Part shown: positions 40,813-50,773 of the stretch, piece after piece
How the letters are laid out: every line of letters begins with the position of its first letter
Numbering within the stretch: position 1 is the first letter of the stretch
Origin: RYN-133 sp963785425
Lineage (GTDB): Bacteria > Actinomycetota > Actinomycetes > Mycobacteriales > Jatrophihabitantaceae
Direction of reading: 5' to 3'
DNA: 64,000 nucleotides
Assembly (NCBI GenBank): GCA_963785425.1
Contig: CAWAVG010000004.1
Coordinates: 992,001-1,056,000 of the forward strand
The notes under the pieces: model-generated
Databases searched by the model: none
What the model was told of the DNA's origin: nothing
The model's input: the letters and a program-made list of their open reading frames with translations, nothing else
Made by a program: the position numbers and the translations under genes

Positions 40813-42075
40813 ATGACTGCTCTTGCCGATCGGCTCACCTCGCCCGCGTCCGGGCTCAGTTGCCGCAACTGTGGCGCCACCTATCCGCTGGGTCCGCAGC
40901 ACGCGTGTTTCGAGTGTTTCGGGCCGCTGGAAATCATCTACGACACCGACGCGCTCGCCCGCGTGACGCGCGAGGACATCGCTGCCGGGCCGCACTCGCT
41001 GTGGCGCTATGCCGGGCTGCTCCCGGTGGGGCAGGACGCCGCCACGCGCGTCGACAGCGGAACCGGCATGACGCCGCTCATCCGTGCCGACCGCCTGGCC
41101 GACGAGCTCGGTTTCACCGCGCCGGTCTGGGTGAAGGACGACTCGGCCAACCCGACGCACTCGTTCAAGGACCGGGTCGTGTCGGTTGCGGTCACCGCTG
41201 CACGCGAACTCGGGTTCGAGCGCATCGCCTGTGCTTCGACAGGAAACCTGGGTAACTCGGTCGCCGCGCACGCCGCGCGCATCGGCATGCCATCCATCGT
41301 CTTCGTCCCCGCCGACCTCGAAGCCCCGAAGATCGTGCAGAGCGCCATCTACGGCGGAACGCTCGTCGGCATCAAGGGTTCCTACGACGACGTGAACCGG
41401 CTGTGCTCCGAACTCTCCGAGACCGACGAGTTCGAGAAGACCGGCTTCGTCAACGTCAACGTGCGCCCTTACTACGCCGAGGGATCGAAGACCCTCGGCT
41501 ACGAGGTGGCCGAGCAGCTCGGCTGGCGCCTGCCGGGCCAGTACGTCGCGCCTATGGCGTCCGGCTCGATGCTCACGAAGATTCACAAGGCGTTCAAGGA
41601 ACTCGTCGCTGCCCAGCTCGTTCCCGACACGGCGTGGCGCGTGTTCGGTGCGCAATCGGCGGGGTGTTCGCCGATCGCGACCGCGTACGTGAACGGGGTG
41701 GATGAGGTGATCCCGGTGCGTCCGACCGGGATCGCGAAGTCGCTGAACATCGGCAACCCGGCCGACGGCCCGTACGCGCTCGACGCCGTCCGCACGACGG
41801 GCGGCGCGATGGCAGCGGTCGACGACGACGAGATCCGCGGGGGCATCCGGTTGCTCGCCCGCACGACCGGCGTGTTCGCCGAGACCGCCGGCGGCGTCAC
41901 GACAGCGGTGCTGAAGAAGCTCGTCGAGTCCGGTGCGATCGACACGTCCGTCGAGACGGTCATCTACAACACCGGCGACGGGTTGAAGACGATCGACGCG
42001 GTGAGCGCGGATGCCGCGCCCACCGCCGTGATCGCGCCGACCATCAAGGGCATGCGCGAGGCCGGTCTGCTGTAA
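40813..42075 (+). CDS. thrC: threonine synthase
   Basis: This PLP enzyme converts O-phosphohomoserine to threonine. The 420-residue protein starts with a zinc-ribbon-like four-cysteine segment (C17, C20, C32, C35), seen in the longer class of threonine synthases. It then has the Schiff-base lysine K119 in THSFKDR, the phosphate loop CASTGNLGNS and the C-terminal ETAGGVTTAVL region. It sits alone behind a SAM-I riboswitch, so its supply seems tied to SAM/methionine status rather than a thr operon. The ATG is 12-17 nt after the purine-rich tract, a rather long spacing. A 65-bp inverted repeat follows its stop directly. Confidence 0.93.
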   Translation: MTALADRLTSPASGLSCRNCGATYPLGPQHACFECFGPLEIIYDTDALARVTREDIAAGPHSLWRYAGLLPVGQDAATRVDSGTGMTPLIRADRLADELGFTAPVWVKDDSANPTHSFKDRVVSVAVTAARELGFERIACASTGNLGNSVAAHAARIGMPSIVFVPADLEAPKIVQSAIYGGTLVGIKGSYDDVNRLCSELSETDEFEKTGFVNVNVRPYYAEGSKTLGYEVAEQLGWRLPGQYVAPMASGSMLTKIHKAFKELVAAQLVPDTAWRVFGAQSAGCSPIATAYVNGVDEVIPVRPTGIAKSLNIGNPADGPYALDAVRTTGGAMAAVDDDEIRGGIRLLARTTGVFAETAGGVTTAVLKKLVESGAIDTSVETVIYNTGDGLKTIDAVSADAAPTAVIAPTIKGMREAGLL

Positions 42076-42140
42076 CCGACTTCGACCCTGTAACGGCTGC
42101 TGATCCGGGCGGATCACGACCCTTACAGGGTCGAAGTCGG
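42076..42140. repeat. palindromic intergenic element, family B copy 1 (probable terminator)
   Basis: A perfect 18-bp inverted repeat (42076-42093 with 42123-42140) flanks a 29-nt loop that itself contains a small GATCC/GGATC hairpin. It begins on the base after the thrC stop codon. The reverse complement aligns over its whole length with the element at 56294-56376 (core GACTTyGACCCT, then GGTCGTGAT, then AGCAGCCG). It probably ends the thrC transcript. Confidence 0.9.
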
Positions 42141-42214
42141 GACGTGGGTCAGCTCTTGGCGACGGAGCGGTGCCGGAAGGGGCATGCGGCGACAGTGCCA
42201 GAGGCGTACCCCTC

Positions 42215-42242
42215 TTGTCAAAATCTATCGACAAAGTAGAGA
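42215..42242 (+). promoter_or_regulatory. putative vegetative promoter of the ECF-META operon
   Basis: TTGTCA (42215-42220) and TAGAGA (42237-42242) are 16 bp apart and about 75 bp before the sigma gene, in an unusually AT-rich stretch for this window. It could equally be the ECF factor's own promoter. Confidence 0.3.
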
Positions 42243-42316
42243 TACGTGTCGCCCTGAGCGGCTGACGCAACGCGGAGCGACCCAACCTTGTCTGCGTGTC
42301 GTGACGTAGACAGGGT

Positions 42317-42829
42317 GTGAACGTGGACGCTGACGAGCAGGCCGGCATGGACGCGGCTGCGTTCGCCGCATGGGCCGCGCCGGCGCTCGTCCCGATGCGT
42401 CGCCTCGCCCGTCGGCTGGCACCCCACGCCGACGCCGATGATCTTGTCCAGGACGTTCTGGCCCGGGCCTGGCAGAAGCGCCAGCAGTTCGACCCTGCCA
42501 GAGGCACCGCGACCACCTGGCTGCTCGCGATCATCGCCGATCTCGCGCGCGCGTCGCGGCGCACCCGGGCTCGATGGCTGCGGGTCGTCGACGAGACCGC
42601 GGACGTGCCGGAAACCCCTGTGACACAAGGCGATCCGGACGTCGACCTCGAACGCGCGATCGCCCTGCTGGCCGAGCGCCAGCAACTCGCCGTGCACCTG
42701 CACTACTTCGTCGGGCTGAGCGTCGACGAGACCGCGACCGTGATGGCGTGCTCGTCCGGGACGGTCAAGTCGACGCTGTTCGACGCCCGCGCCCGACTGC
42801 GCACCCTGTTGGGAGACGACGATGACTGA
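42317..42829 (+). CDS. ECF-family RNA polymerase sigma factor
   Basis: A 170-residue extracytoplasmic-function sigma factor. Region 2 includes ADADDLVQDVLARAWQKRQQF and TATTWLLAIIADLARASRR. Region 4 includes LAERQQLAVHLHYFVGLSVDETATVMACSSGTVKSTLFDAR as a typical helix-turn-helix, cited here only in outline. Region 3 is absent, as expected. The start is GTG at 42317. The 3' end overlaps the start of a membrane protein gene by 8 bp, the position where an anti-sigma factor is usually found. Its regulon is unknown. Confidence 0.92.
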   Translation: MNVDADEQAGMDAAAFAAWAAPALVPMRRLARRLAPHADADDLVQDVLARAWQKRQQFDPARGTATTWLLAIIADLARASRRTRARWLRVVDETADVPETPVTQGDPDVDLERAIALLAERQQLAVHLHYFVGLSVDETATVMACSSGTVKSTLFDARARLRTLLGDDDD

Positions 42830-45080
42830 CGAGCGGATGGACGCACGGCTGCGCGCGGCCGGGCAGCGGTGGCGGGCCGGCACGGACGGCGACACGGCAC
42901 TCGCCGAGGTGCCGGAGATCGACGAGGAACTGCTGGCGCCGCCGCGGCGTCGCCGGACGTGGCTCGTCGCCGCAGCCGGTGCCGCAGTGGTGGCGCTGGT
43001 GGCCGGTCTTGCGATCGGGCTGCGTGGCCAACCACGGCACGCGCCGCCGAGTGCGGACACCGCCGGTCTGCAGGGTGTCGTCTGGTTGCTGCAGGGCGCG
43101 CCCGGCACGCGATCGACAGCAACGTTCTACGTCGGCCATGACGGCAACCTCGTCGCCGACGACGAATGCCGATTGATCGCAGGCCACGCGAGCGTCACAG
43201 CCAGCCGGCTGACCGTCAGCGATCCCGTCGTCAGGTACAAGGGCTGCACCGATCAGTACGGCCCGGGGTTCTACGACAGCGGCACCAAGCTGTTGCGGGG
43301 AAGCTCCGCCTACTCGATCGACTCCAGCGGTCTGACCATCAAGCGTGGGTCCGGCAGCCTGCACTTCGTACCCGCTGCGAAAGCGGTGCCGCCGCCGTCG
43401 CTGGACGTGCCGACGCTGACCGACACCACCTGGCGTGCGCCGGACGGCAAGACGCTGCGCATCGATGCGGCGAGCGGCACCATCAGCGGCACCATCTGCG
43501 CGGGTCGAGCGACAGTGGCCGGACCGGCCGTGACGTTCACTGGCTGCGGACCGACTGGCCAGGGCACTTACCTTGCGTCAATTTCGGGCACGGCGCTCAC
43601 CCTCGAAGCACAAACGATCGACCCCGGCTTCTCGGGGATGTCCCCGCAGCTGACCTTCCAGTGGGAACCTACGAGCGCTGTGATCGACCCGTCCGCCCTC
43701 ACCGACCACATCTGGACGCTTGACGCCGTCGCGGGCCGTCCGGCGTCAGCAGGAACCCTGAAGATCGCTGACGGCACCGCGGCTGTCGATGACGGCTGCC
43801 GTTCGTTCACCGCGCCCGCAACGGTGACGCGTGGCACCTTCACGATGAGAGCGCATGCCCCTGCGCATCCGTGCTCGGATGCGGCCGGCACCGTCGACAG
43901 CCTCCTGTCGAGCGATCCCGCAGCCTGGGTCGTCCGCGGCGGCAGGTTGATCGTCTACGGCGGCGGCAGCCAGTCATTCTCGCTCGTCTACGGCACGGTG
44001 CAGCAGACGTCCACGAATGCGTTGCAGGGCGCCTGGACGTTGGTCAAGGTGTTCGATGCGAACGGCGTTGTGCGTCCCCTGACGGCGGAGGCCCAGGTGA
44101 CCATCGGCGCGGACGGGTCCATGCGTGGCACCGACGGCTGCCGCAAGTACATCGCGCCCACCGCAGTCCACGACGACGGCGCCACCGCCGACTTCTCGCT
44201 GACCATTCTCTCGACGACGACCTGCCCGCCGATCGTCGCCCAGACCGCGGACCTGGTCGACCGGGTGTTGAGCGGGCGGGCGTCGGTCATCGTCCGACCC
44301 GGCCTGCTCATCGTGAGCATGGACGAGATCGGCCGGCTCGTGTTCACCGGTGCAACCACCGCCGGTCCGAACCCGCAACTGCTCACCGCGCACAGTTGGC
44401 AGATCACGACGGTGACTTTCGGCAACGGGCACTTCCGTCACGGGGCGGCGGTACAGGACGGCGGAGCCACGCTCACGTTCACCGGTGACACCTACCGTAT
44501 CGAGCACCCTTGCTCCATCGTGTCGGGGTCGGCACGGCTCGCACCAGGCGTCGCGACGTTTGCGACGTGGAACACCGACGACCACAGCTGCCCGCCGCCG
44601 CCGGCGGCCGGCTCGGTCCGAGACGAGGCCGCCCAGGCGATCGACAGGATTCTCACCGGTCAGGTGCGATGGAGCATCGACGGCAGTGTCCTGACCCTGA
44701 CCGGTACCCGGGGCAGCGTCCGTGCGGTCGGCGGGCTTCCCGCGGACCTGACGGGCAGCCGGTGGCGGCTCGTCAGCACCGCACACAGCGCCTCGAACCG
44801 TCGGGCTGTCGGCTCGGTGGTGCTGTCCTTCCCGTCCGACCGTCAGCTCACCGTCGACCGCTGCTACACGAGCGGCGCCCAGGTCGAGGTCGGCGACAGC
44901 TCACTGGTCGTGGTCGACCTGCACACGACGATCGCGCGACCGTGCCCGTCCGGCCCGCCCGGAACGCAACAGCAGAACCGGGTCATCGACTCGGTGCTGG
45001 CCGGCGAGGTCATGTGGTCGATCGACGCGAGCAGGCTGACCCTGTCCGCCGACGGCGCGTCGCTGACATTCCGGCGTTAA
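42822..45080 (+). CDS. giant membrane-anchored protein with six META-like repeats, candidate anti-sigma/sensor
   Basis: A 752-residue protein encoded directly after, and overlapping, the ECF sigma gene. It has a short cytoplasmic N-terminus (about 1-45), one transmembrane helix (about 46-66), then about six extracytoplasmic repeats of 90-110 residues, beginning near residues 80, 194, 292, 390, 505 and 640. Each opens with a block like LTGSRWRLV or LQGAWTLVK and contains a DxCR or DGCR-type element, the hallmark of META/HslJ-like domains. Most repeats hold a cysteine pair. Position suggests anti-sigma function, but the N-terminal region is too short for a classic zinc anti-sigma domain. Confidence 0.8.
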   Translation: MTDERMDARLRAAGQRWRAGTDGDTALAEVPEIDEELLAPPRRRRTWLVAAAGAAVVALVAGLAIGLRGQPRHAPPSADTAGLQGVVWLLQGAPGTRSTATFYVGHDGNLVADDECRLIAGHASVTASRLTVSDPVVRYKGCTDQYGPGFYDSGTKLLRGSSAYSIDSSGLTIKRGSGSLHFVPAAKAVPPPSLDVPTLTDTTWRAPDGKTLRIDAASGTISGTICAGRATVAGPAVTFTGCGPTGQGTYLASISGTALTLEAQTIDPGFSGMSPQLTFQWEPTSAVIDPSALTDHIWTLDAVAGRPASAGTLKIADGTAAVDDGCRSFTAPATVTRGTFTMRAHAPAHPCSDAAGTVDSLLSSDPAAWVVRGGRLIVYGGGSQSFSLVYGTVQQTSTNALQGAWTLVKVFDANGVVRPLTAEAQVTIGADGSMRGTDGCRKYIAPTAVHDDGATADFSLTILSTTTCPPIVAQTADLVDRVLSGRASVIVRPGLLIVSMDEIGRLVFTGATTAGPNPQLLTAHSWQITTVTFGNGHFRHGAAVQDGGATLTFTGDTYRIEHPCSIVSGSARLAPGVATFATWNTDDHSCPPPPAAGSVRDEAAQAIDRILTGQVRWSIDGSVLTLTGTRGSVRAVGGLPADLTGSRWRLVSTAHSASNRRAVGSVVLSFPSDRQLTVDRCYTSGAQVEVGDSSLVVVDLHTTIARPCPSGPPGTQQQNRVIDSVLAGEVMWSIDASRLTLSADGASLTFRR

Positions 45081-45244
45081 TGTTGAGTGAAGCGAATCTG
45101 GCGTTCATGTGGGCGATTCGGTAGCGTCCGCGGCGGTCGAAGTGACGAGTTTTCACGCGTGCACTGGCAGTACGCGGGACCTGATCGAAGACCCCGGCGC
45201 GCACGAAGTGTGCGCACCGGATAGGCCCCTAGCAAGGAGTGCAC

Positions 45245-45445
45245 GTGGCACAGGGCACTGTGAAGTGGTTCAACAACGAGAAGGGCTACGGCTTCATCGC
45301 CGTGGACGGCGGGCAGGACGTCTTCGTCCACTACTCCGCCATCCAGGCCGACGGCTACCGCTCGCTGGACGAAGGTCAGCGCGTGGAGTTCGAGGTGGCC
45401 CAGGGTCCGAAGGGCCCGCAGGCTGACGCGGTTCGTCTCGTCTGA
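45245..45445 (+). CDS. cspA: cold-shock protein CspA
   Basis: A 66-residue single-domain RNA/DNA chaperone of the OB fold. RNA-binding motifs RNP1 (KGYGFIAV) and RNP2 (VFVHYSAI) are intact. The GTG at 45245 has AAGGAG 7 nt upstream; an in-frame GTG two codons earlier is too close to that site. The 164-bp gap before it, which follows the META gene, probably holds a promoter and a structured leader as for many cold-shock genes; I can point to no specific element. A strong hairpin terminator follows. Confidence 0.95.
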   Translation: MAQGTVKWFNNEKGYGFIAVDGGQDVFVHYSAIQADGYRSLDEGQRVEFEVAQGPKGPQADAVRLV

Positions 45446-45460
45446 GCCACCTACGCCTGA

Positions 45461-45491
45461 CGGCCCGGTTCCGCATCGCGGAACCGGGCCG
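45461..45491 (+). terminator. rho-independent-type hairpin after cspA
   Basis: A perfect 14-bp GC-rich stem (45461-45474 with 45478-45491) and 3-nt loop lie 16 bp after the cspA stop. The rest of the 322-bp gene-free gap 45446-45767 carries the two CIRCE operators and the groEL leader. Confidence 0.88.
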
Positions 45492-45613
45492 TTGCCGTTA
45501 ACCGGTAAGTGGCGCCTTCGGGGCTGAGTAGCGCGAAACAGCGCGCCACTCATGGCAGATCGCGCCGCTCACTGTGAGCGGGCTCGGCCTCGCCGCCGCG
45601 TAGCCGCGCCGTC

Positions 45614-45640
45614 CTTGCACTCGCCGGGGGCGAGTGCTAA
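45614..45640. promoter_or_regulatory. CIRCE operator 1 (HrcA site)
   Basis: CTTGCACTC, nine bases, then GAGTGCTAA. The right arm is a perfect match to the CIRCE consensus; the left arm has two mismatches. It is the upstream of two sites in the groEL control region. Confidence 0.9.
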
Positions 45641-45647
45641 ACCTGAA

Positions 45648-45674
45648 TTGGCACTCGCGTACTGTGAGTGCCAA
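45648..45674. promoter_or_regulatory. CIRCE operator 2 (HrcA site)
   Basis: TTGGCACTC, nine bases, then GAGTGCCAA, a fully symmetric dyad one base per arm from the consensus. HrcA bound here would block groEL transcription; heat inactivates HrcA. Confidence 0.93.
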
Positions 45675-45767
45675 CCGGTCGTGGTGAGGCAACCTCCATG
45701 GGTCGCCGTCCGTCGCGGGCGCCACAGGCCGGACGACCGTACTTCCATGTGAAGGGAACGAAACCGC

Positions 45768-47393
<1,626 letters not shown>

Positions 47394-47410
47394 AGTCCAT
47401 CCAGTTCGAA

Positions 47411-47444
47411 ACGAAGGGCCCGGGCGCACGTCCGGGCCCTTCGT
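47411..47444 (+). terminator. hairpin terminator after groEL
   Basis: A 13-bp perfect stem (47411-47423 with 47432-47444) with an 8-nt loop, 18 bp after the groEL stop. Family A palindrome copy 2 follows almost directly. Confidence 0.9.
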
Positions 47445-47447
47445 CGT

Positions 47448-47523
47448 CCCCCGAGTGGTCACCTACGCGCCGAGTGGTCACTTATAGGCGACCACTCGCG
47501 GTACAAATGACCACTCGCGGGAC
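47448..47523. repeat. palindromic intergenic element, family A copy 2
   Basis: The same four-module layout as at 3720-3800: GAGTGGTCAC at 47453-47462 and 47472-47481, then GCGACCACTC at 47488-47497 and ATGACCACTC at 47507-47516. The flanking CCCCCGAG and CTCGCGGG are also shared. It again sits between convergent genes (groEL and the antiporter gene), here in addition to a separate terminator. Confidence 0.85.
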
Positions 47524-47535
47524 GGGGGCGGCGGG

Positions 47536-49395
47536 TCAGCCGAGCAGGTCGTCGACGTAGCACCAGCGCCAGGCCTCGCCCGGCTCGATGCTGCGCATGA
47601 CGGGGTGTTCGGTCTCGTGGAAGTGCGCGTTCGCGTGCTTGCGGACGGAGGAGTCGCAGCAGCCGACCTTGCCGCAGGTCAGGCACAGCCGCAGGTGCAC
47701 CCAGCGGGTGCCCTCGCGCACGCAGTCCTCGCAGACGCCCGGCGTGTTCGCGCGCATCACGCGCGGAGCCTCGTCGAGGTGCTTGCAGTCGCCGGCGCGC
47801 TTGTCGGGGGTCACCAGCTCGTCGTCGATGCGGCCGGCGGCGTCCTCGACCCGGTCGAGCAGCGACTCCTCGAGGTCGATCGCGTTGAGGGCGAACCGCA
47901 GCACCTCGTCGTCGTAGGTGCCGCTGTCACGCGCCTCGAGGATCGAGCTGCGTTCGGCCGAGATCATCTGCAGCCGTAGGCGGCGGTAGGCCGCTGCGGG
48001 CGGTTCGAGCTCGGACTGCGAGCGGCCGAGCTGCTCCCAGATCTGGTTCGAGCGCCGCATCGAACGTTCCTGCAACTGCTCGATGACCTCGGGTGGATCG
48101 TCGTCCGTCTTCACCTCGTCCAGGACGGCGAGCCCGGCCCGCGCCGCCCGGTCGACCAGGCCGGCGGATTGCAGTGCGTCCTCGGCGACATCGGGACGGG
48201 GAAGCTGCAGCACCCGGACGAGCCACGGGAGGGTGAGGCCCTGCAGCAACAGGGTGCCGGCGACGACGACGAACGCGGCGAGGGTGAGCAATCCCCGTTG
48301 CGGAGTGTCTGCGGGCAACAGGAACGCGGCGGCGAGGGTCACGACGCCACGCATGCCCGCCCAGCCGACCACGAGGCTGACCCGCCACCCCCACGTGCGC
48401 ATCCGGGCGGCACGCATGAGCGCGGCCACGCCGAACATCCACACCAGCCGCGCGACGACCGTGGCGAGCAGGATCGCCGCGCACGGCCAGATGACCCTGC
48501 TCAGCGGCAGATGCGCCGCGCCGACTTCTTTGAGGATGCTGCGCACCTGCAGCCCGATGAGCAGGAAGACCACGTTCTCGAGCAGGAACTGCACCGTGCG
48601 CCAGTTGATGTTCTCGGCGACACGCGAGCGGGCCGTCTGCAACGTGGGTGACTTGTGCCCTAGGAACAGCCCGGTGATCACCACGGCCAGCACCCCGGAG
48701 GTGTGGATCTGCTGCGCCGGCAGGAACGCAACGTAGGGCGCGGCGAACGACAGCGTGGTGTCGAGCAGCGGATCGTCGATGCGCTTGCGGATGAACGCGA
48801 GCACCACCGCGGCAACGGCGCCGACGAGCAGGCCACCGCCGGCTTCACGCACGAAGTCCCAGCCGATGTGCCACGCAGTGACCGACGCGGTCGTCGCCGC
48901 GATGGCCGTGTTCAGGGCGACCAGGGCGGACGCGTCGTTGAACAAGCTCTCGCCCTCGAGGATCGACACGATGCGGCGCGGCATGCCGACCCTGCGGGCG
49001 ACGGTGGTGGCAGCGACGGCGTCAGGCGGCGCGACCACGGCGCCGATCGCGAAGCCCGCGGCAAGAGTCACGGCCGGGATCGCCCAGTACGCGACGTAGC
49101 CGACGACGACCGTCGAGAAGGCCACGAGCGCGACCGACAGCAGCAGGATGGCGCGACGGTTGGCCTTGAAGTCGACCAGCGACGTGCGGATCGCCGCCGA
49201 GTACAGCAGCGGGGGGAGCAGTCCGACCAGCACGATGTCGGGCGTCAGTCGGATGTCGGGGAAATGCGGCACGAACGAGAGCCCGATGCCGATGACGACC
49301 AGGACGAGCGGTTCCGACCAGCCGAGACGACGCGCGCCGGCGGCGCCGAAACCGACTACCGCGACGAGCGCGAGGATCTGCAGCGCGGCATGCAC
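47536..49395 (-). CDS. CPA1-family Na+/H+ antiporter with C-terminal UBP-type zinc finger
   Basis: A 619-residue protein. The first part (about 1-400) is a monovalent cation:proton antiporter-1 with roughly twelve helices and the family motifs VAPPDAVAA and EGESLFNDASALV (ion-binding aspartate region) plus GWAGMRGVVTLAAA. A cytoplasmic helical region (about 420-515) follows. The last 100 residues form a UBP/ZnF-type finger: CKHLDEA, VCEDC, LCLTCGKVGCCD, KHANAHF and HPVMRSI, the Cys/His pattern that binds ubiquitin C-termini in eukaryotes. I recall such fusions in actinobacteria, role unknown. The start is GTG at 49395. Confidence 0.92.
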   Translation of the reverse strand: MHAALQILALVAVVGFGAAGARRLGWSEPLVLVVIGIGLSFVPHFPDIRLTPDIVLVGLLPPLLYSAAIRTSLVDFKANRRAILLLSVALVAFSTVVVGYVAYWAIPAVTLAAGFAIGAVVAPPDAVAATTVARRVGMPRRIVSILEGESLFNDASALVALNTAIAATTASVTAWHIGWDFVREAGGGLLVGAVAAVVLAFIRKRIDDPLLDTTLSFAAPYVAFLPAQQIHTSGVLAVVITGLFLGHKSPTLQTARSRVAENINWRTVQFLLENVVFLLIGLQVRSILKEVGAAHLPLSRVIWPCAAILLATVVARLVWMFGVAALMRAARMRTWGWRVSLVVGWAGMRGVVTLAAAFLLPADTPQRGLLTLAAFVVVAGTLLLQGLTLPWLVRVLQLPRPDVAEDALQSAGLVDRAARAGLAVLDEVKTDDDPPEVIEQLQERSMRRSNQIWEQLGRSQSELEPPAAAYRRLRLQMISAERSSILEARDSGTYDDEVLRFALNAIDLEESLLDRVEDAAGRIDDELVTPDKRAGDCKHLDEAPRVMRANTPGVCEDCVREGTRWVHLRLCLTCGKVGCCDSSVRKHANAHFHETEHPVMRSIEPGEAWRWCYVDDLLG

Positions 49396-49423
49396 TCAGC
49401 CATTGTGCTGATGCCGCACAAAC

Positions 49424-49957
49424 TCAGCCGCGAGTGACGTCGTGCAGGTGATGCACGACGTCGTGCAGCAGGTAGCGCGCGAGCGACTCGATCGTGAATT
49501 CCGAACCGTTCGAGCGCCGGCCACGCCGCTGCCACTCGTCGGGCCGCACGTCGTCGAGGCTGCGGATGAGCCGATCACTCTCGACGGCCAGCTCGTCGGC
49601 GACCTTGCGCGGATCCTGTTCCCAGTACCGCTCGGCTAGCGCCGTGTCGTCCTGGTTCCAATCGGGGAACAGCGGGTCGTCCGTGTGCCGCATCGATGCG
49701 AATCGCGTGCCGTACACGATGTAGGCGTCGCGCACGTGAGCGCCGTACTCGAGCGCTGACCAGACGCCGGGCCGCGGCCGCGCGTCCGATCCCGGCGCGA
49801 GGACGGCCGCGCTGAGGTTTTCGGTCGCGGCGCGGAGCTGCCCGGCGACCTCCGCACCGCTGATCGCGGACGCGTCGAAGCCGCACTCAGCGCAGGGCCG
49901 GGCGAGCACCCACGTCCAGTCCTTGGTGTCGGGCTCGGGCTGTTGTGGCGAGCTCAC
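49424..49957 (-). CDS. DinB-family protein
   Basis: A 177-residue four-helix DinB/YfiT-like protein, probably metal-binding and possibly thiol-dependent (mycothiol or bacillithiol S-transferase-like). The usual three-histidine metal triad can be proposed at the His in EYGAHVRD and the pair in LLHDVVHHLHDV. An N-terminal PCAECGFD block is common in actinobacterial members. The GTG start overlaps the stop of the upstream LprG-like lipoprotein gene (GTGA), so the two are coupled. Confidence 0.85.
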   Translation of the reverse strand: MSSPQQPEPDTKDWTWVLARPCAECGFDASAISGAEVAGQLRAATENLSAAVLAPGSDARPRPGVWSALEYGAHVRDAYIVYGTRFASMRHTDDPLFPDWNQDDTALAERYWEQDPRKVADELAVESDRLIRSLDDVRPDEWQRRGRRSNGSEFTIESLARYLLHDVVHHLHDVTRG

Positions 49958-50706
49958 CTGGCGACCTGGTCCTGCGGCGGGGCTGCGATGGTCAGCGGGG
50001 CGTTGAACCTGCTCACGTCGATCACGATCGGGAACGACGACGAGCCGAGCTTCACGTCGATCCTGATCTGCGTCGGTCGCGACGACGTGTCGAGCACGAG
50101 CGCGACCGGGATCGGGTTCTCGCCGAGGTCGCGCAGCGCCCCGCCTAGGTTGGGGTCGGTGATCTTGCCGGGATCGAGCTTCAACGCATAGGCGTGGCCG
50201 TTAGCCGTCGTGCCCTTGTCCGTCATCGAGGACGCCGTGCCGACCGCGTCGGCGATTGCGGGTAATGAGGTGGCTGCCTTCGTGAGCGACACCTGCGAGC
50301 TCAGTGCGCGCACGAACTCGTTGCTGCTGTCGGCGCTGACGACGACCCACGGCTTGCCCGTCGTGTTCCGGCCGGCCGGCAGTTTCGCGTAACTCGTGCC
50401 GCCGACCGTGACGATCGTGGCGGCGCCGCCCGCGTTCACGGTCAGCCGCGACGCGGTGGCCTGCCCGTTGCTGTACGTGACGTCGCCGGAGGACTTGCCG
50501 CCGAGCCCGCCCGCGTCGATGACCAGGTGTGCACTGGTGACCCGGGCCATGCCGGAGCGCATCCTGCCCGCGACGGCCGTCGCGAGTTTCGACCCGCCGG
50601 ACGACGTCGTCGCTGCACCGTTGCCCCCGCCGCTGCCGGAGGACGTGCAGCCGGCGACGAGGAGGGCGGTCGCGGCGAGCAGCAGACGCAATCGGGTCAC
50701 GGCCAC
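49954..50706 (-). CDS. LppX/LprAFG-family lipoprotein
   Basis: A 250-residue predicted lipoprotein with lipobox VAGC (about 17-20), a Gly/Ser-rich linker and a domain of the LppX_LprAFG family, whose mycobacterial members carry or transfer acylated lipids such as triacylglycerol and lipoarabinomannan across the cell wall. Matching blocks are TSAHLVIDAGG, ATIVTVGGTSYAKLP and the late FPIVIDVSRFNAP. The usual neighbour, an LprG-associated exporter, is not here. Substrate unknown. Confidence 0.85.
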   Translation of the reverse strand: MAVTRLRLLLAATALLVAGCTSSGSGGGNGAATTSSGGSKLATAVAGRMRSGMARVTSAHLVIDAGGLGGKSSGDVTYSNGQATASRLTVNAGGAATIVTVGGTSYAKLPAGRNTTGKPWVVVSADSSNEFVRALSSQVSLTKAATSLPAIADAVGTASSMTDKGTTANGHAYALKLDPGKITDPNLGGALRDLGENPIPVALVLDTSSRPTQIRIDVKLGSSSFPIVIDVSRFNAPLTIAAPPQDQVAR

Positions 50707-50773
50707 GACGCTACAAGCTAACTATTGATCCACGAGGGTCGCGCCCGCTCGGCCCCGCGATGAGAATGGCCGA

